Positions 34,943-43,721 of a stretch of DNA of 64,000 nucleotides are shown piece by piece (position 1 is the first letter of the stretch; the number at the start of each line of letters is the position of its first letter). Under the pieces are notes generated by a model. The model did no database searches, was not told the origin of the DNA, and saw nothing but the letters and a program-made list of their open reading frames with translations. The stretch lies in assembly GCF_900112365.1 (NCBI RefSeq), contig NZ_FOLQ01000013.1:62001-126000 (forward strand), in the 5' to 3' direction. Both the position numbers and the translations under genes were made by a program. The DNA comes from Spirosoma endophyticum. GTDB lineage: Bacteria; Bacteroidota; Bacteroidia; Cytophagales; Spirosomataceae.

Positions 34943-35012
34943 AGGAGCATTATTTCACAATAGAATTTGTCGTGCCGACGAAGGAAGCATGACAAAAAAC
35001 ACTTATCAACCT

Positions 35013-37103
35013 TTAACTTTTCATGAACCGCACCAGCCCAATCTCGATCAGCATAAATGCCAGGGCGGCCAGCAAGAAATATTTCCAAAGGCTTTTGCCT
35101 AAATTTTCCTGCTCTAAAACCTGCACGAAATCGCCATCCTGAATACTGTCGAAAACTTCCACATTAGGCTGGTTGGCAAAGGCTTTACGTAATTCATCGG
35201 CAGAGTAAAAGTCCATCGTCGATTCTTCATTACCATGATTAAAGGCTAATAGTCGCTGCGTTTTGCCTTGCCCGTCCTGGAGTTCATAATAACCGGCTTC
35301 TACTTCCTGACCAGCGGCCAGTTCATTACTTTTGGGCATTTCGAACAGGAGCTGATTGCCAACGATACGTTGCACCGGAATAATTTCCAGTTTATCATGC
35401 TTCAACTTATACACGGCTCGTTCCGAAGGATTGCTCACCGGGATCGACACCAGATTTTCGTCGAACGCATAGGCGGTACGTTGCGCCTGAACGCTTAAAG
35501 CGGCCATTTTATACATGACCGGCACAAAAAGCGCATGCTCAGCCAGATTACCATAAGCAGATTCCAGCGGACTAGCGAGTAAATAAACGTTACCCATCTG
35601 ACCCGTTGACCCACCTACTTTCGACTGCGTCAACAACGGGCTACCATCACGAAGGCTCAACAAGCGCTCGCCCGCACTCCATCGCCAGACAGGTGCAGCC
35701 GTTGGCATATTTAACAATTCAGATTGGTAGCTCTGCTGGAAAACGTCGCGGAAGAATGGGTTCCGGCGGTCAGGCTCAGTCACAGGCAATGGTGAAGGTT
35801 CAGATGAGGCACTGGCTAAAGACTGCACATTTCCAATACCTAAAGCACTCAGAAAGGGCGCATACGAAATCATGTTTGGATTCTTGGGCGGGATAATCGC
35901 TAAACTTCCGCCCTGGCGCACGAACCGTTCGAGTTCAGTACGCAGCGTACCGGTTACTTCGGCTACTTCTTCCAACACCACTAAATCAGTCCCTTTCAAT
36001 TGCCCGACGTCAAAATTCTGAACATTGAAACTCTGCCGGACGAAAAGGCTATCATTCGAATAAACAGCCTGCACGTAATCGCGGCTCCCGTTCTGTTGAC
36101 CAACCAGGTGCAGCACCCGAACCGCCGGTGATGCTTCGATGACAAAGAAATATTGATTGTCGAACGTAATAGGATAATCTTCAAACACAATTCGGCCGCG
36201 GTGATATCCTTTAGATGTTACGTTAAAGTTGAGCGAAATCGTTGCCGATCCACCCGGCGGCAACGTAGCGGAAGCCGTCGATGTCTGGGTATCATCCAAA
36301 TACAAACGTACCGGAAGGTTTTTAACATTCTCCTGCCCAGCGTTATTTAACCTGACATTCAGACTGTTATTCTGCATTTCGCGAATGAACGGCGTACTAA
36401 GCCAAACGGAATCAACATAGACGTTTTTGGTCGCCTGCGCATCCAGCGGAACAATAAATAATCGATCAGTTGTGTCAATCTTTAGTCGGGATAAGTCGCC
36501 AGCCGTGCTTTTTTGAAAATCCGAAAACCAGAACAACTGGTTGCGCCCACCGGGGTTTAGGCTCGCTAACAGATTACGTTGCCGACGATAAACCGTTTCG
36601 AGTGTTCGGGGCGTGTGGGCGAAACGTATCGACGTTACCCGATCCCTGATCGACTCGGTGGAACCAGCCTGTTGCTCCGCAGCCGAAAAATCGTTTGTCA
36701 GTAATTGCAGCGACGTAGCATTGCGAAACAGCGTTAATAACTCATCTAATCGGCTGGTTGCAATATCTAAATAGCGTTTTGTATTTCGCTCGTTCTGCAT
36801 ACTGAACGAGTTATCGACATACAGACTTGTAACGCCCTGCCGCGAGACGCCCAACTTGTTTTTACTGGGAATGAAGGGTTGCGCAAATGCCAATACCAAA
36901 CATACCAGAAACAAACAACGGCACGCTAGTATTAGCCAGTGCTTCAGCCGTCGAAACGATTTGGTTTCGGTCTGAACAGTACGTAGTAGCGCTACATTTG
37001 TAAAAAAAACGCGTCGTGTTCGCCGGAAATTGAACAGGTGAATCGCAATCGGAACCGACACGGCCAGCAGGCCAAACAAGAAGGAAGGATAGAGGAAATT
37101 CAT
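35013..37103 (-). CDS. BatA N-terminal domain membrane protein
   Basis: A 696-residue protein. MNFLYPSFLFGLLAVSVPIAIHLFNFRRTRRVFF is the aerotolerance-regulator (BatA) N-terminal domain with a first helix, followed by a second helix near 57-80. A VWA-like region begins at SLYVDNSFSMQNE (DxSxS metal site). The middle has beta sandwich and glutamine amidotransferase-like stretches (DLVVLEEVAE, FVRQGGSLAIIPP), and a C-terminal helix (FLLAALAFMLIEIGLVRF) anchors it. Role unknown. It lies 185 nt downstream of the polyamine operon on the same strand. Confidence 0.85.
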   Translation of the reverse strand: MNFLYPSFLFGLLAVSVPIAIHLFNFRRTRRVFFTNVALLRTVQTETKSFRRLKHWLILACRCLFLVCLVLAFAQPFIPSKNKLGVSRQGVTSLYVDNSFSMQNERNTKRYLDIATSRLDELLTLFRNATSLQLLTNDFSAAEQQAGSTESIRDRVTSIRFAHTPRTLETVYRRQRNLLASLNPGGRNQLFWFSDFQKSTAGDLSRLKIDTTDRLFIVPLDAQATKNVYVDSVWLSTPFIREMQNNSLNVRLNNAGQENVKNLPVRLYLDDTQTSTASATLPPGGSATISLNFNVTSKGYHRGRIVFEDYPITFDNQYFFVIEASPAVRVLHLVGQQNGSRDYVQAVYSNDSLFVRQSFNVQNFDVGQLKGTDLVVLEEVAEVTGTLRTELERFVRQGGSLAIIPPKNPNMISYAPFLSALGIGNVQSLASASSEPSPLPVTEPDRRNPFFRDVFQQSYQSELLNMPTAAPVWRWSAGERLLSLRDGSPLLTQSKVGGSTGQMGNVYLLASPLESAYGNLAEHALFVPVMYKMAALSVQAQRTAYAFDENLVSIPVSNPSERAVYKLKHDKLEIIPVQRIVGNQLLFEMPKSNELAAGQEVEAGYYELQDGQGKTQRLLAFNHGNEESTMDFYSADELRKAFANQPNVEVFDSIQDGDFVQVLEQENLGKSLWKYFLLAALAFMLIEIGLVRFMKS

Positions 37104-37288
37104 TCAGGGTAGTTTCGGCAAACAGGCTTTCTTTACTAACGACCCGGCATAGGTCTTTCGTTTCCCAGATGCCCAAGTTAATCAGGGATTATGATTTCCA
37201 GAAGTGCCAACTGAAATAGATATGCATTCTGGCACATAAATTACTCACAACGGGTTAGGCTCATAGACTGAATATAGAATGGCAATGA

Positions 37289-38335
37289 TCATAAATGGTC
37301 TTTTTGGCGCCAGATAAACCCGTCTAGTACATAATGTGTCATTTGTGGAAGGGCGAGTAAGGGGACCAAAAGAGCCAGTATCTGATCGTTGGTTACGACG
37401 GGCAACGCCTGAAACCAGCCAAATACGGCAGTGTGTTCGCGCCAGACGAAACCGTCCCACAAACCTTCTTCAAGATAGGCAATAACAACAAGGAATCCGA
37501 GGAAGACAAACCAGTTATTGGTAGTTAGTCTAGCCAATAGACCGGTCGTAAAGCTTTTCGTTTTAGACGTTTGCCTGTCGCTGGACCAAATTAGTGCCAT
37601 GTATGGAATGCCATGCGACAGGACATTGAGCATGGTAAATGCCATATCGCCGTTGAACTGAACAATGCCGAAATACCAGGAAACAGCGGTGCCCAGTACA
37701 AGCAAATTACGCGGCCAATTAAACTCACGGAAGCGCTTGTAAAGCCATATTTCTTTAAGCACGTAGACGACCAGCAACAACTCGTAAACGATTGTAGCCA
37801 TCAACTTTAGCCCCGCTACGTCAGTCTGAAGAAAATCGCTATCAACAAACCAGTTGAAATGCCGGTCAGGGGTTAAATGCCACCAAATGATGGGATAGAC
37901 CGTGGCAGCATAGATTACTATTGTATCGATATGGGCGGCAAACACAGGTACTTTTTCTCTTCGACTGTAAATGCGCAGAAAGCCATACTGCTGTCTAACA
38001 AAATGAAAAACAGCGAGATACGCTAAGCACCGCCAGAACCAAAGTCCATTAATACTATGCAGTAACACACCTGCCAGATAACAACCCAGCGGTACGATCA
38101 GGAACAGCATTCGCTGACGCTGGAAACGTGTTTTATTAAAATAGGTACGGAATAGAGTGCTGTAGACGTGCGCTACATCAACGAATACAACCAGGGCCAC
38201 CCATCCGATAACCGGCATGGCATCGGTTGTTTTAAACCGATCGGGCAAGATCATGACAATTAGTAAGGCGATGAACGGCGGGGCCAGCACGTAGAGGCCA
38301 TCGAACAAAGGGCTTTTTATCCAGGGCTGTTTCAT
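37289..38335 (-). CDS. Polytopic membrane protein with conserved-looking histidines, last gene of polyamine operon
   Basis: A 348-residue protein with about nine hydrophobic helices. Histidines and acidic/aromatic residues cluster near helix ends: FVDVAHVYSTLFRTY, VFHFVRQQYGFLR, VLSHGIPYMALIW and MTHYVLDGFIWRQ. Such spaced His motifs recall diiron or heme membrane enzymes but I cannot assign a family. The start overlaps the preceding oxidoreductase gene by 4 nt, so it is translationally coupled. It is the distal gene of the seven-gene unit from speD. Confidence 0.6.
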   Translation of the reverse strand: MKQPWIKSPLFDGLYVLAPPFIALLIVMILPDRFKTTDAMPVIGWVALVVFVDVAHVYSTLFRTYFNKTRFQRQRMLFLIVPLGCYLAGVLLHSINGLWFWRCLAYLAVFHFVRQQYGFLRIYSRREKVPVFAAHIDTIVIYAATVYPIIWWHLTPDRHFNWFVDSDFLQTDVAGLKLMATIVYELLLVVYVLKEIWLYKRFREFNWPRNLLVLGTAVSWYFGIVQFNGDMAFTMLNVLSHGIPYMALIWSSDRQTSKTKSFTTGLLARLTTNNWFVFLGFLVVIAYLEEGLWDGFVWREHTAVFGWFQALPVVTNDQILALLVPLLALPQMTHYVLDGFIWRQKDHL

Positions 38336-39972
38336 AGTGCTTTCATTGCCTCCTTAGCCGCCCGAATCCCCTGATAAAACGCTTCTTCGAAAATGGAAAT
38401 ACCGCTTAAATCTGAGTGCGCGAAAAAAATACTGTCGGCTATGGGCTGGATGGCCTGCTGACGTTCCTGCCCCCAAATGAAGCCGGGCGACGGCGAAATC
38501 ATACCGTGCCCCCATACCCAGATATCCACCTGCGACACGAAGGCTGTAATACCCGAATGGGCAACCTCCAGTTCATCCAGAATCTGCGTAAGCCATTGCT
38601 CATACGTAGTGGTATACGCCCTTCTTCGCGCTACGTCTGGCTCTTCGTCGGTCAAAGGTTTGTAATATGTGATAACCTTGTTTGGGTTGTCGCGCAGGTC
38701 CTGATGATTGGCTGAAATATAGCCTACCGAGGCTGTGTCATACATAACGTTATCCCAGCAAAGCGGTAGTCCACGGCCTTGAGGTAGCCCGGAGATCGTC
38801 AAGTTAGCAACTACCCAGGGCGCATAGTGGAACCCGGTACAGGTGCTACGTTCCGGCATCAGATGCTGTACCAGATGTTTTGTAATGAACTGAGGGGTAG
38901 CCACAATAACCTTGCGAGCCTCCATGACAACAGTACGGTTAGTGGCTACGTCACAGGCCTGCACGGTCACACCAGTGGCACTACGTTGCAAACCGTAACC
39001 CAGTAAATTTTGGCGAATAGGTGAGTCGGCTTGTGCGCGAAGTTGATCGGCCAGAAAACCGTTCCCCTGCGGCCAGGTCAGCACCGAAGATGCATTGGCA
39101 TTTGCGGCCTGGCCTTTGCGTGAAGCAAAGTAGTGAATACCCGCCCAGGCGGAAGTGGTTTCGAGCGTGGAGCCGTAATCGTCGCGGCAACTGTAGGTCA
39201 GGTACCACTGTAGGAAAGGGGAAGTAAATCCTTTTTCTGTCAGGTAACTGGCGAACGAGATCGTATCTAACTGACGGAATTTTTCGTCGCGGGAGGAGCG
39301 CTCGAGCGGAATCGTAAATGCGTCGAGGCCATCAGCACCTTTGGCCTGTTTGTATTCATCGACTAACTGAAAAAACTGCTTAATCTGCTGTTTATCGCTA
39401 GTTGGAACGCCCATTTCTGGTACCAATCCCTCTTGCCAGAAGCCGTTGATGAATAACCGTTCTTCGGGATCGTGGCAGAGAAAATAGTCACTGTAGATAG
39501 GTAAGTTCTTCGTATCGAATCCTGTAATGGCACCAACCTCCTCCAAAAAGCGAACCAATTCCTTGTTTCGTAGATCAGGAATTGGGAGGTAATGAGCGCC
39601 AAATGGGTAAGCGGAAATGGCATTTTTTCCATAGGCTGCATTCCCACCCGTTTTGGCATCCATTTCCAGCAACAGCACATCCCGAATGCCTTTCTGATTC
39701 AACCACCGCCGAGCCGACAATCCCGAAACACCCCCGCCAATAATCAATACATCGGTAGTTAATCGTTCCGAAATCGGCAACTTATACAAGGCCGGAATAT
39801 TCCGCAATTTGTGCCCAGCCTGATGATTCGCCCCCACCATCCCACCTTGAATATGACTTGTTGAGCGTGAGGAGCAGGACAACGTAGCAGCGCCCGTTAG
39901 CAAAACTGCGGCACCTGCACTGGCTTGCACCAGAAACTCACGTCGGCTAATTAGGTCAGGATTATTGTCCAT
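38332..39972 (-). CDS. Tat-type lipoprotein FAD-dependent oxidoreductase (amine-oxidase-like)
   Basis: A 546-residue protein. ISRREFLVQASAGAAVLLTG is a twin-arginine signal and LSCSS a lipobox, so a folded flavoprotein is probably anchored outside the inner membrane. The FAD motif VLIIGGGVSGLSARRWL (about residues 70-86) is followed by MDAKTGGNAAYG; the C-terminal FAHSDLSGISIFEEAFYQGIRAA is the second flavin contact typical of amine-oxidase folds. Next to a spermidine-synthase-like gene, oxidation of a polyamine-derived group is an attractive guess. ATG at 39972 is used (39993 possible); it overlaps the aminopropyltransferase stop. Confidence 0.8.
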   Translation of the reverse strand: MDNNPDLISRREFLVQASAGAAVLLTGAATLSCSSRSTSHIQGGMVGANHQAGHKLRNIPALYKLPISERLTTDVLIIGGGVSGLSARRWLNQKGIRDVLLLEMDAKTGGNAAYGKNAISAYPFGAHYLPIPDLRNKELVRFLEEVGAITGFDTKNLPIYSDYFLCHDPEERLFINGFWQEGLVPEMGVPTSDKQQIKQFFQLVDEYKQAKGADGLDAFTIPLERSSRDEKFRQLDTISFASYLTEKGFTSPFLQWYLTYSCRDDYGSTLETTSAWAGIHYFASRKGQAANANASSVLTWPQGNGFLADQLRAQADSPIRQNLLGYGLQRSATGVTVQACDVATNRTVVMEARKVIVATPQFITKHLVQHLMPERSTCTGFHYAPWVVANLTISGLPQGRGLPLCWDNVMYDTASVGYISANHQDLRDNPNKVITYYKPLTDEEPDVARRRAYTTTYEQWLTQILDELEVAHSGITAFVSQVDIWVWGHGMISPSPGFIWGQERQQAIQPIADSIFFAHSDLSGISIFEEAFYQGIRAAKEAMKAL

Positions 39973-41509
39973 ATGGCGCCCATTCTTCTTCAAATGACTG
40001 AACCAGAGCCTGATTATTCAGTTTATTGATTGCGGTTGGTACTTCCGCCATATCGGGTGAAAAGTACAGCATATCACGAATCGTTTGTGTGTTTACGTAA
40101 CGCAAACCCGTCGGCAACGGGCCATCAACCCGCCAATGATGATTCCGTAAGGCCAATACGTAGCCCCATTCGCCAAACGACGGTACGTAGGCATGATACG
40201 GAATGGTCTGAAAACCAACAGTCGCCAGCGTGTTCCGAATACACCAGAATGACTTCCGTGCTACGTAGGGTGAGGTCGATTGCACAACAAAGACGCCGTC
40301 TGGAGCCAGTCGCTTTTCCAGTTCCGTATAGAACGTAGTACTGTACAGTTTACCAATCGAATAGTTCGAGGGATCGGGGAAGTCAACAATCACTACGTCA
40401 TAGCGAGCCGTGTCCTGCCGTATCCATGAAAAGGCATCATTATTTGTGATCTGCACTTTAGGCGATAATAATGATCGCTTATTCAATGACACTAACGTCT
40501 CGTTCTGCTGAAACAAGGATGTCATTCCTGGGTCTAAATCGACCAAACGAATGTGCTGAATCGCCGGGTATTTCAGAAGTTCCCGCACCGCCATACCATC
40601 ACCCCCACCCAACACCAATACGCGTTTGGCATTTGGGCGAGCCTGCATAACGGGATGAACGAGCGCTTCGTGGTAGCGGTATTCATCCGCCGAGCTAAAT
40701 TGCAGATTCCCATTCAGGTATAAACGTAGTTCGCGGTTGTTGCGGGTCAACACAATACGTTGGTAAGGCGTGCTCTTACTGTAAATAACCCTGTCCTGAA
40801 ACGTAACGCCTTCCGCGTAGGTCATGATCCGCTCGGCGTATACAAAACCCACGGTTAGCATCGTCACCGACGCCAATAAGACAGCTGTAAATCCAGCCCG
40901 AAAAGACCGTGTCTCGCTGAAACGATACAGCAAAAAACCAGCAACTCCAATGTTCAATAAACCAAAAAACAGGGAGGTACGTATAAGCCCCAGTTGCGGG
41001 ATCAGGATCATTGGAAAGATCAGAGATGCCAGCAAAGCACCAATGTAGTCGAATGTAAATACCCGCGATACGAGATCTTTGAATGACAATTGATTCTCCA
41101 GAATGCGCATCAGCAGCGGGATCTCCAGGCCAACTAGAATACCCGTTAGTCCTACTAATGTATATAGGATAAATCGAAACGATGCTACGTATTCAAACAG
41201 TACAAAAAGCAAAGGAGCACTGAAACCGCCGACCAGACCAACGAGAATTTCTATGCGAATGAACCATTTGAGCAGATTTCCGTCGAGGTATTTGGATAAC
41301 CATGACCCTATGCCCATCGAGAACAGATATACCCCAATAATGGTCGAAAACTGCATAACGGAGTCGCCCAGCAGGTAACTGGCCAACGTACCGGCAACAA
41401 GTTCATAGATCAGCCCGCAGGTCGCAATGACAAACACAGACACTAACAGGAGCCAGTGCAGTGATGTTAAGCCCGGCGGAGCAATGAACTGCTCCTTTTC
41501 ACTAACCAT
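39962..41509 (-). CDS. Membrane-fused polyamine aminopropyltransferase (spermidine synthase-like)
   Basis: A 515-residue fusion. The N-terminal about 215 residues form seven helices (LLLVSVFVIATCGLIYELVAG ... AGFTAVLLASVTMLTVGFV). The C-terminal domain has the synthase motifs NLQFSSADEYRYHEALVHP, VLVLGGGDGMAVRELL, LVDLDPGM and IVDFPDPSNYSIGKLYS. Spermidine synthases transfer aminopropyl from decarboxylated AdoMet, which the first gene of this operon (speD) would supply. Membrane fusion suggests an acceptor at the membrane. A further in-frame start lies at 41542. The start overlaps the DUF350 stop by 8 nt. Confidence 0.88.
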   Translation of the reverse strand: MVSEKEQFIAPPGLTSLHWLLLVSVFVIATCGLIYELVAGTLASYLLGDSVMQFSTIIGVYLFSMGIGSWLSKYLDGNLLKWFIRIEILVGLVGGFSAPLLFVLFEYVASFRFILYTLVGLTGILVGLEIPLLMRILENQLSFKDLVSRVFTFDYIGALLASLIFPMILIPQLGLIRTSLFFGLLNIGVAGFLLYRFSETRSFRAGFTAVLLASVTMLTVGFVYAERIMTYAEGVTFQDRVIYSKSTPYQRIVLTRNNRELRLYLNGNLQFSSADEYRYHEALVHPVMQARPNAKRVLVLGGGDGMAVRELLKYPAIQHIRLVDLDPGMTSLFQQNETLVSLNKRSLLSPKVQITNNDAFSWIRQDTARYDVVIVDFPDPSNYSIGKLYSTTFYTELEKRLAPDGVFVVQSTSPYVARKSFWCIRNTLATVGFQTIPYHAYVPSFGEWGYVLALRNHHWRVDGPLPTGLRYVNTQTIRDMLYFSPDMAEVPTAINKLNNQALVQSFEEEWAPYGQ

Positions 41510-41708
41510 GAATGGCTGAACTGATAATAATGGACACGGCAATCATGAAGGCAGCCGCGAGGATGGCCAACGCTACGTTCTGATCATCAACAATTTTCTT
41601 CCAGAGATTCTCAGGCGCGATTTTTTCGATTACAACGAAGCAGATTACCAAAATGGCAATACCCAGCAATGAGTAAACAACGGAGGCCGTAATGTATTTA
41701 TATTCCAT
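41502..41708 (-). CDS. DUF350-like two-helix membrane protein
   Basis: A 68-residue protein with two helices: YSLLGIAILVICFVVIEKI (about 12-30) and VALAILAAAFMIAVSIIISSAI (about 45-66), joined by a charged loop APENLWKKIVDDQN. This half-length unit matches one repeat of the DUF350 (YjfL) family. DUF350 genes occur with AdoMet decarboxylase and spermidine synthase in other phyla as I recall. Its end overlaps the aminopropyltransferase start. Confidence 0.72.
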   Translation of the reverse strand: MEYKYITASVVYSLLGIAILVICFVVIEKIAPENLWKKIVDDQNVALAILAAAFMIAVSIIISSAIHG

Positions 41709-41720
41709 ATGGGATTTAGG

Positions 41721-41912
41721 TTATTTATGGTAAAATCGGGAACCGTGACCACCCGAATGGCCTGAGTTTCCGTAATAACTATTCTGGTTTTCAACGCTTT
41801 CATTATCATCGCCCATCAGACGCATTCCGGTGAGACCAGCCCACATAAACACACCCAGTGCAACAAGAGCAGCGACGACGTAGTATTTTATTTTAGAGAG
41901 TTCTTTCAGCAT
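41721..41912 (-). CDS. Small single-pass membrane protein with Gly/His/Ser tail
   Basis: A 63-residue protein: a helix (YYVVAALVALGVFMWAGLTG, about 10-29), an acidic stretch (GDDNESVENQ) and a tail SYYGNSGHSGGHGSRFYHK rich in Gly, His and Ser. The tail may bind metal or be disordered. I recognise no family. It is 12 nt upstream of the DUF350 gene and 9 nt downstream of the DUF4178 gene, so clearly in the operon. Confidence 0.7.
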   Translation of the reverse strand: MLKELSKIKYYVVAALVALGVFMWAGLTGMRLMGDDNESVENQNSYYGNSGHSGGHGSRFYHK

Positions 41913-41921
41913 AGCCGTAAA

Positions 41922-43211
41922 TTATTCTTCCTTATCCGCAAAATCACTATTACTCCAACGTCGAGTCTCGAATGATTGCCTACTCCAGAAGAGATAAGCG
42001 GGAAAAATGGCGAGTAGTACCAAGATACCAACAAGGTTGGACGTTAGTGTCGTATTCTGCTCGACGATCACCCTGAACGGTATTAGTCTAACTCCTTCTA
42101 TAGCCGGGTAAATATTCAGATGATAACGACCTGATGGAATACGCGATAGCACAGCATTATCGGTTGAACTACCCTCAGACCAACTCTCTCCGCTTTCCAC
42201 TCCGTGGTAGTATTCTAACGTCTTTGTAAATTCATAAACTCTACCCGACTGTTCATTAACTAGTGTAATGGGCAACTCAATCCAGGCGTTCGCAAGCGTA
42301 GCCGACAGATCAAAGTTTAGGGCTGCCGAACCAGCTACGTCGAATGAAGAAGTGATGACTGGCTTTACAGCCCCAGCCGAATCGACTTCGGTGCGAAACG
42401 ATTCGTTGAGTAACTGCTTCGACGGTTTAACAATATTAAGAATAACCTGAGCGACGATAACTGCGACTAACATCATACCTGTAAAAGCGAATGCAGCACC
42501 CCAACGGTCTTCAGGATCAGCCGGTTCAATGGCGCCTACCCCATAGGAAGCAGGCAAACTCTGTTTGTCAATTGCAAACGCTTTTGCCAGATCTACCTGA
42601 CTTATATAGTGTGCTTCATACCAGTCAGATCGTTTATCATCTTCTTCGCTTATCAGCATGTAAGGCGGATTAATGTATTCCGAGACACTCAACGTCTTGT
42701 CGTCAAGAATATTCCAGTCAAATTCACCGGCGGCATTCAGTATGTCGGCTTTATATCGATTGAAGAGCTTGTATGACTTACCATCTGCATCAATATAATT
42801 CGACCCAGGACTAAATTGACGGTAGATGCGCTCCGTTGGCTCAATAACCATCCAGTGCCCCTGGTATTCGGCCAACTGGACGTAGCGACCATCCTGTTGC
42901 AAGAGCATGTGTTCGGTCCAGTTATAAGACGTACCAGCTTCCTGTTTATGTATGAACCCGACAACTCGCACAAACTGGTTATTTAAGTAGCCTTCTGTAC
43001 CAATTGGGAAAACCAGGGAGGGATTGGTATTAGGGAAATCCGTTAGAATCTCAGGCGGCTCTCCGTTTTCGTATTTAAAAAATGTATAGCAGTTTGGACA
43101 CACGTAGTACAAGCTACCCGATACGTCGTAATACGTAATCGTAGTTTGGCACTTGGGACAGGGAAGCGTGGCCGATGGTGACGTCTGGCCAAAGGTAGCC
43201 ATATCAATCAT
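41922..43211 (-). CDS. DUF4178 protein with zinc ribbon and membrane anchor
   Basis: A 429-residue protein. CPKCQTTITYYDV and YYVCPNCYTFFKYENG (residues about 18-45) form a CxxC/CxxC zinc ribbon. Two DUF4178-like blocks follow (GTEGYLNNQFVRVVGFI ... YNWTEHMLL; DGKSYKLFNRYKADILNAAGEFDW). A helix near 235-255 and another near 395-412 flank an extracytoplasmic beta domain of about 130 residues. DUF4178 is linked with polyamine genes in other bacteria by my recollection. Its start overlaps the speD stop by 4 nt (ATGA). Confidence 0.8.
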   Translation of the reverse strand: MIDMATFGQTSPSATLPCPKCQTTITYYDVSGSLYYVCPNCYTFFKYENGEPPEILTDFPNTNPSLVFPIGTEGYLNNQFVRVVGFIHKQEAGTSYNWTEHMLLQQDGRYVQLAEYQGHWMVIEPTERIYRQFSPGSNYIDADGKSYKLFNRYKADILNAAGEFDWNILDDKTLSVSEYINPPYMLISEEDDKRSDWYEAHYISQVDLAKAFAIDKQSLPASYGVGAIEPADPEDRWGAAFAFTGMMLVAVIVAQVILNIVKPSKQLLNESFRTEVDSAGAVKPVITSSFDVAGSAALNFDLSATLANAWIELPITLVNEQSGRVYEFTKTLEYYHGVESGESWSEGSSTDNAVLSRIPSGRYHLNIYPAIEGVRLIPFRVIVEQNTTLTSNLVGILVLLAIFPAYLFWSRQSFETRRWSNSDFADKEE

Positions 43212-43561
43212 CGGAACAGTTCCTGTTTAGTGAGTTCGGTAGCGGCAAAATGAGTCAGAACTTCGTCATAGAGTTGACGAGTCTTAGCTGTATTGTCGTG
43301 AAGGTAATTAGAGAGAAACACGTCGAACGTAGCCATTTCAAGCTCTGGCCATGTATGAATCGATACGTGTGATTCGGTCAGGCAAACCACTGCCGTAAAG
43401 CCTCCATTCGGAAAAACATGGTAGACTTCGCCAACTTTCGTTAACGCCAACATATCAATAAGCTCATCGAAGGCACGTCGACAGGCTGAGGCATCAGTAA
43501 GGCATTCTGCCGAAGCTGAAAACGTAGATAGCAGATGCAGACCCGGACGGTATGCTGTCAT
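43208..43561 (-). CDS. speD: S-adenosylmethionine decarboxylase proenzyme
   Basis: A 117-residue prokaryotic-type AdoMetDC. The processing motif is in TESHVSIHTWPE (Glu-Ser64-His), where self-cleavage before Ser yields the pyruvoyl cofactor; Cys60 nearby fits the conserved active-site Cys region. It supplies decarboxylated AdoMet for aminopropyl transfer. It is first in the seven-gene operon, immediately behind a well-formed promoter. The N-terminal LHLLSTFSASAECL is slightly longer than in the shortest homologues. Confidence 0.93.
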   Translation of the reverse strand: MTAYRPGLHLLSTFSASAECLTDASACRRAFDELIDMLALTKVGEVYHVFPNGGFTAVVCLTESHVSIHTWPELEMATFDVFLSNYLHDNTAKTRQLYDEVLTHFAATELTKQELFR

Positions 43562-43597
43562 GGTTTAGGCTATAGAACGATAGTGAAATATAAGGCA

Positions 43598-43630
43598 CAA
43601 AGTTATACGTAGCCGAATAAGTCGGTCAAA
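43598..43630 (-). promoter_or_regulatory. Promoter of the speD-DUF4178-DUF350 operon
   Basis: On the minus strand TTTG (43627-43630) and TAACTTTG (43598-43605) are separated by 21 nt, matching the Bacteroidota consensus TTTG-N19-21-TAnnTTTG. Transcription should start near 43591, about 30 nt before the speD ATG. Confidence 0.65.
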
Positions 43631-43670
43631 AAATAGAATATCGGTCTAAAGTCTGGATAATAGGTATAAA

Positions 43671-43702
43671 AAAGCCCTAACTGGTTGTCCAGTTAGGGCT
43701 TT
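43671..43702 (-). terminator. Intrinsic terminator of infB
   Basis: AAAGCCCTAACTGG (43671-43684) and its exact complement (43689-43702) around a 4-nt loop; T-runs flank both sides, so it may work bidirectionally. It is 20 nt downstream of the infB stop. Confidence 0.9.
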
Positions 43703-43721
43703 TTGTTTTTTATCTTGGCGA

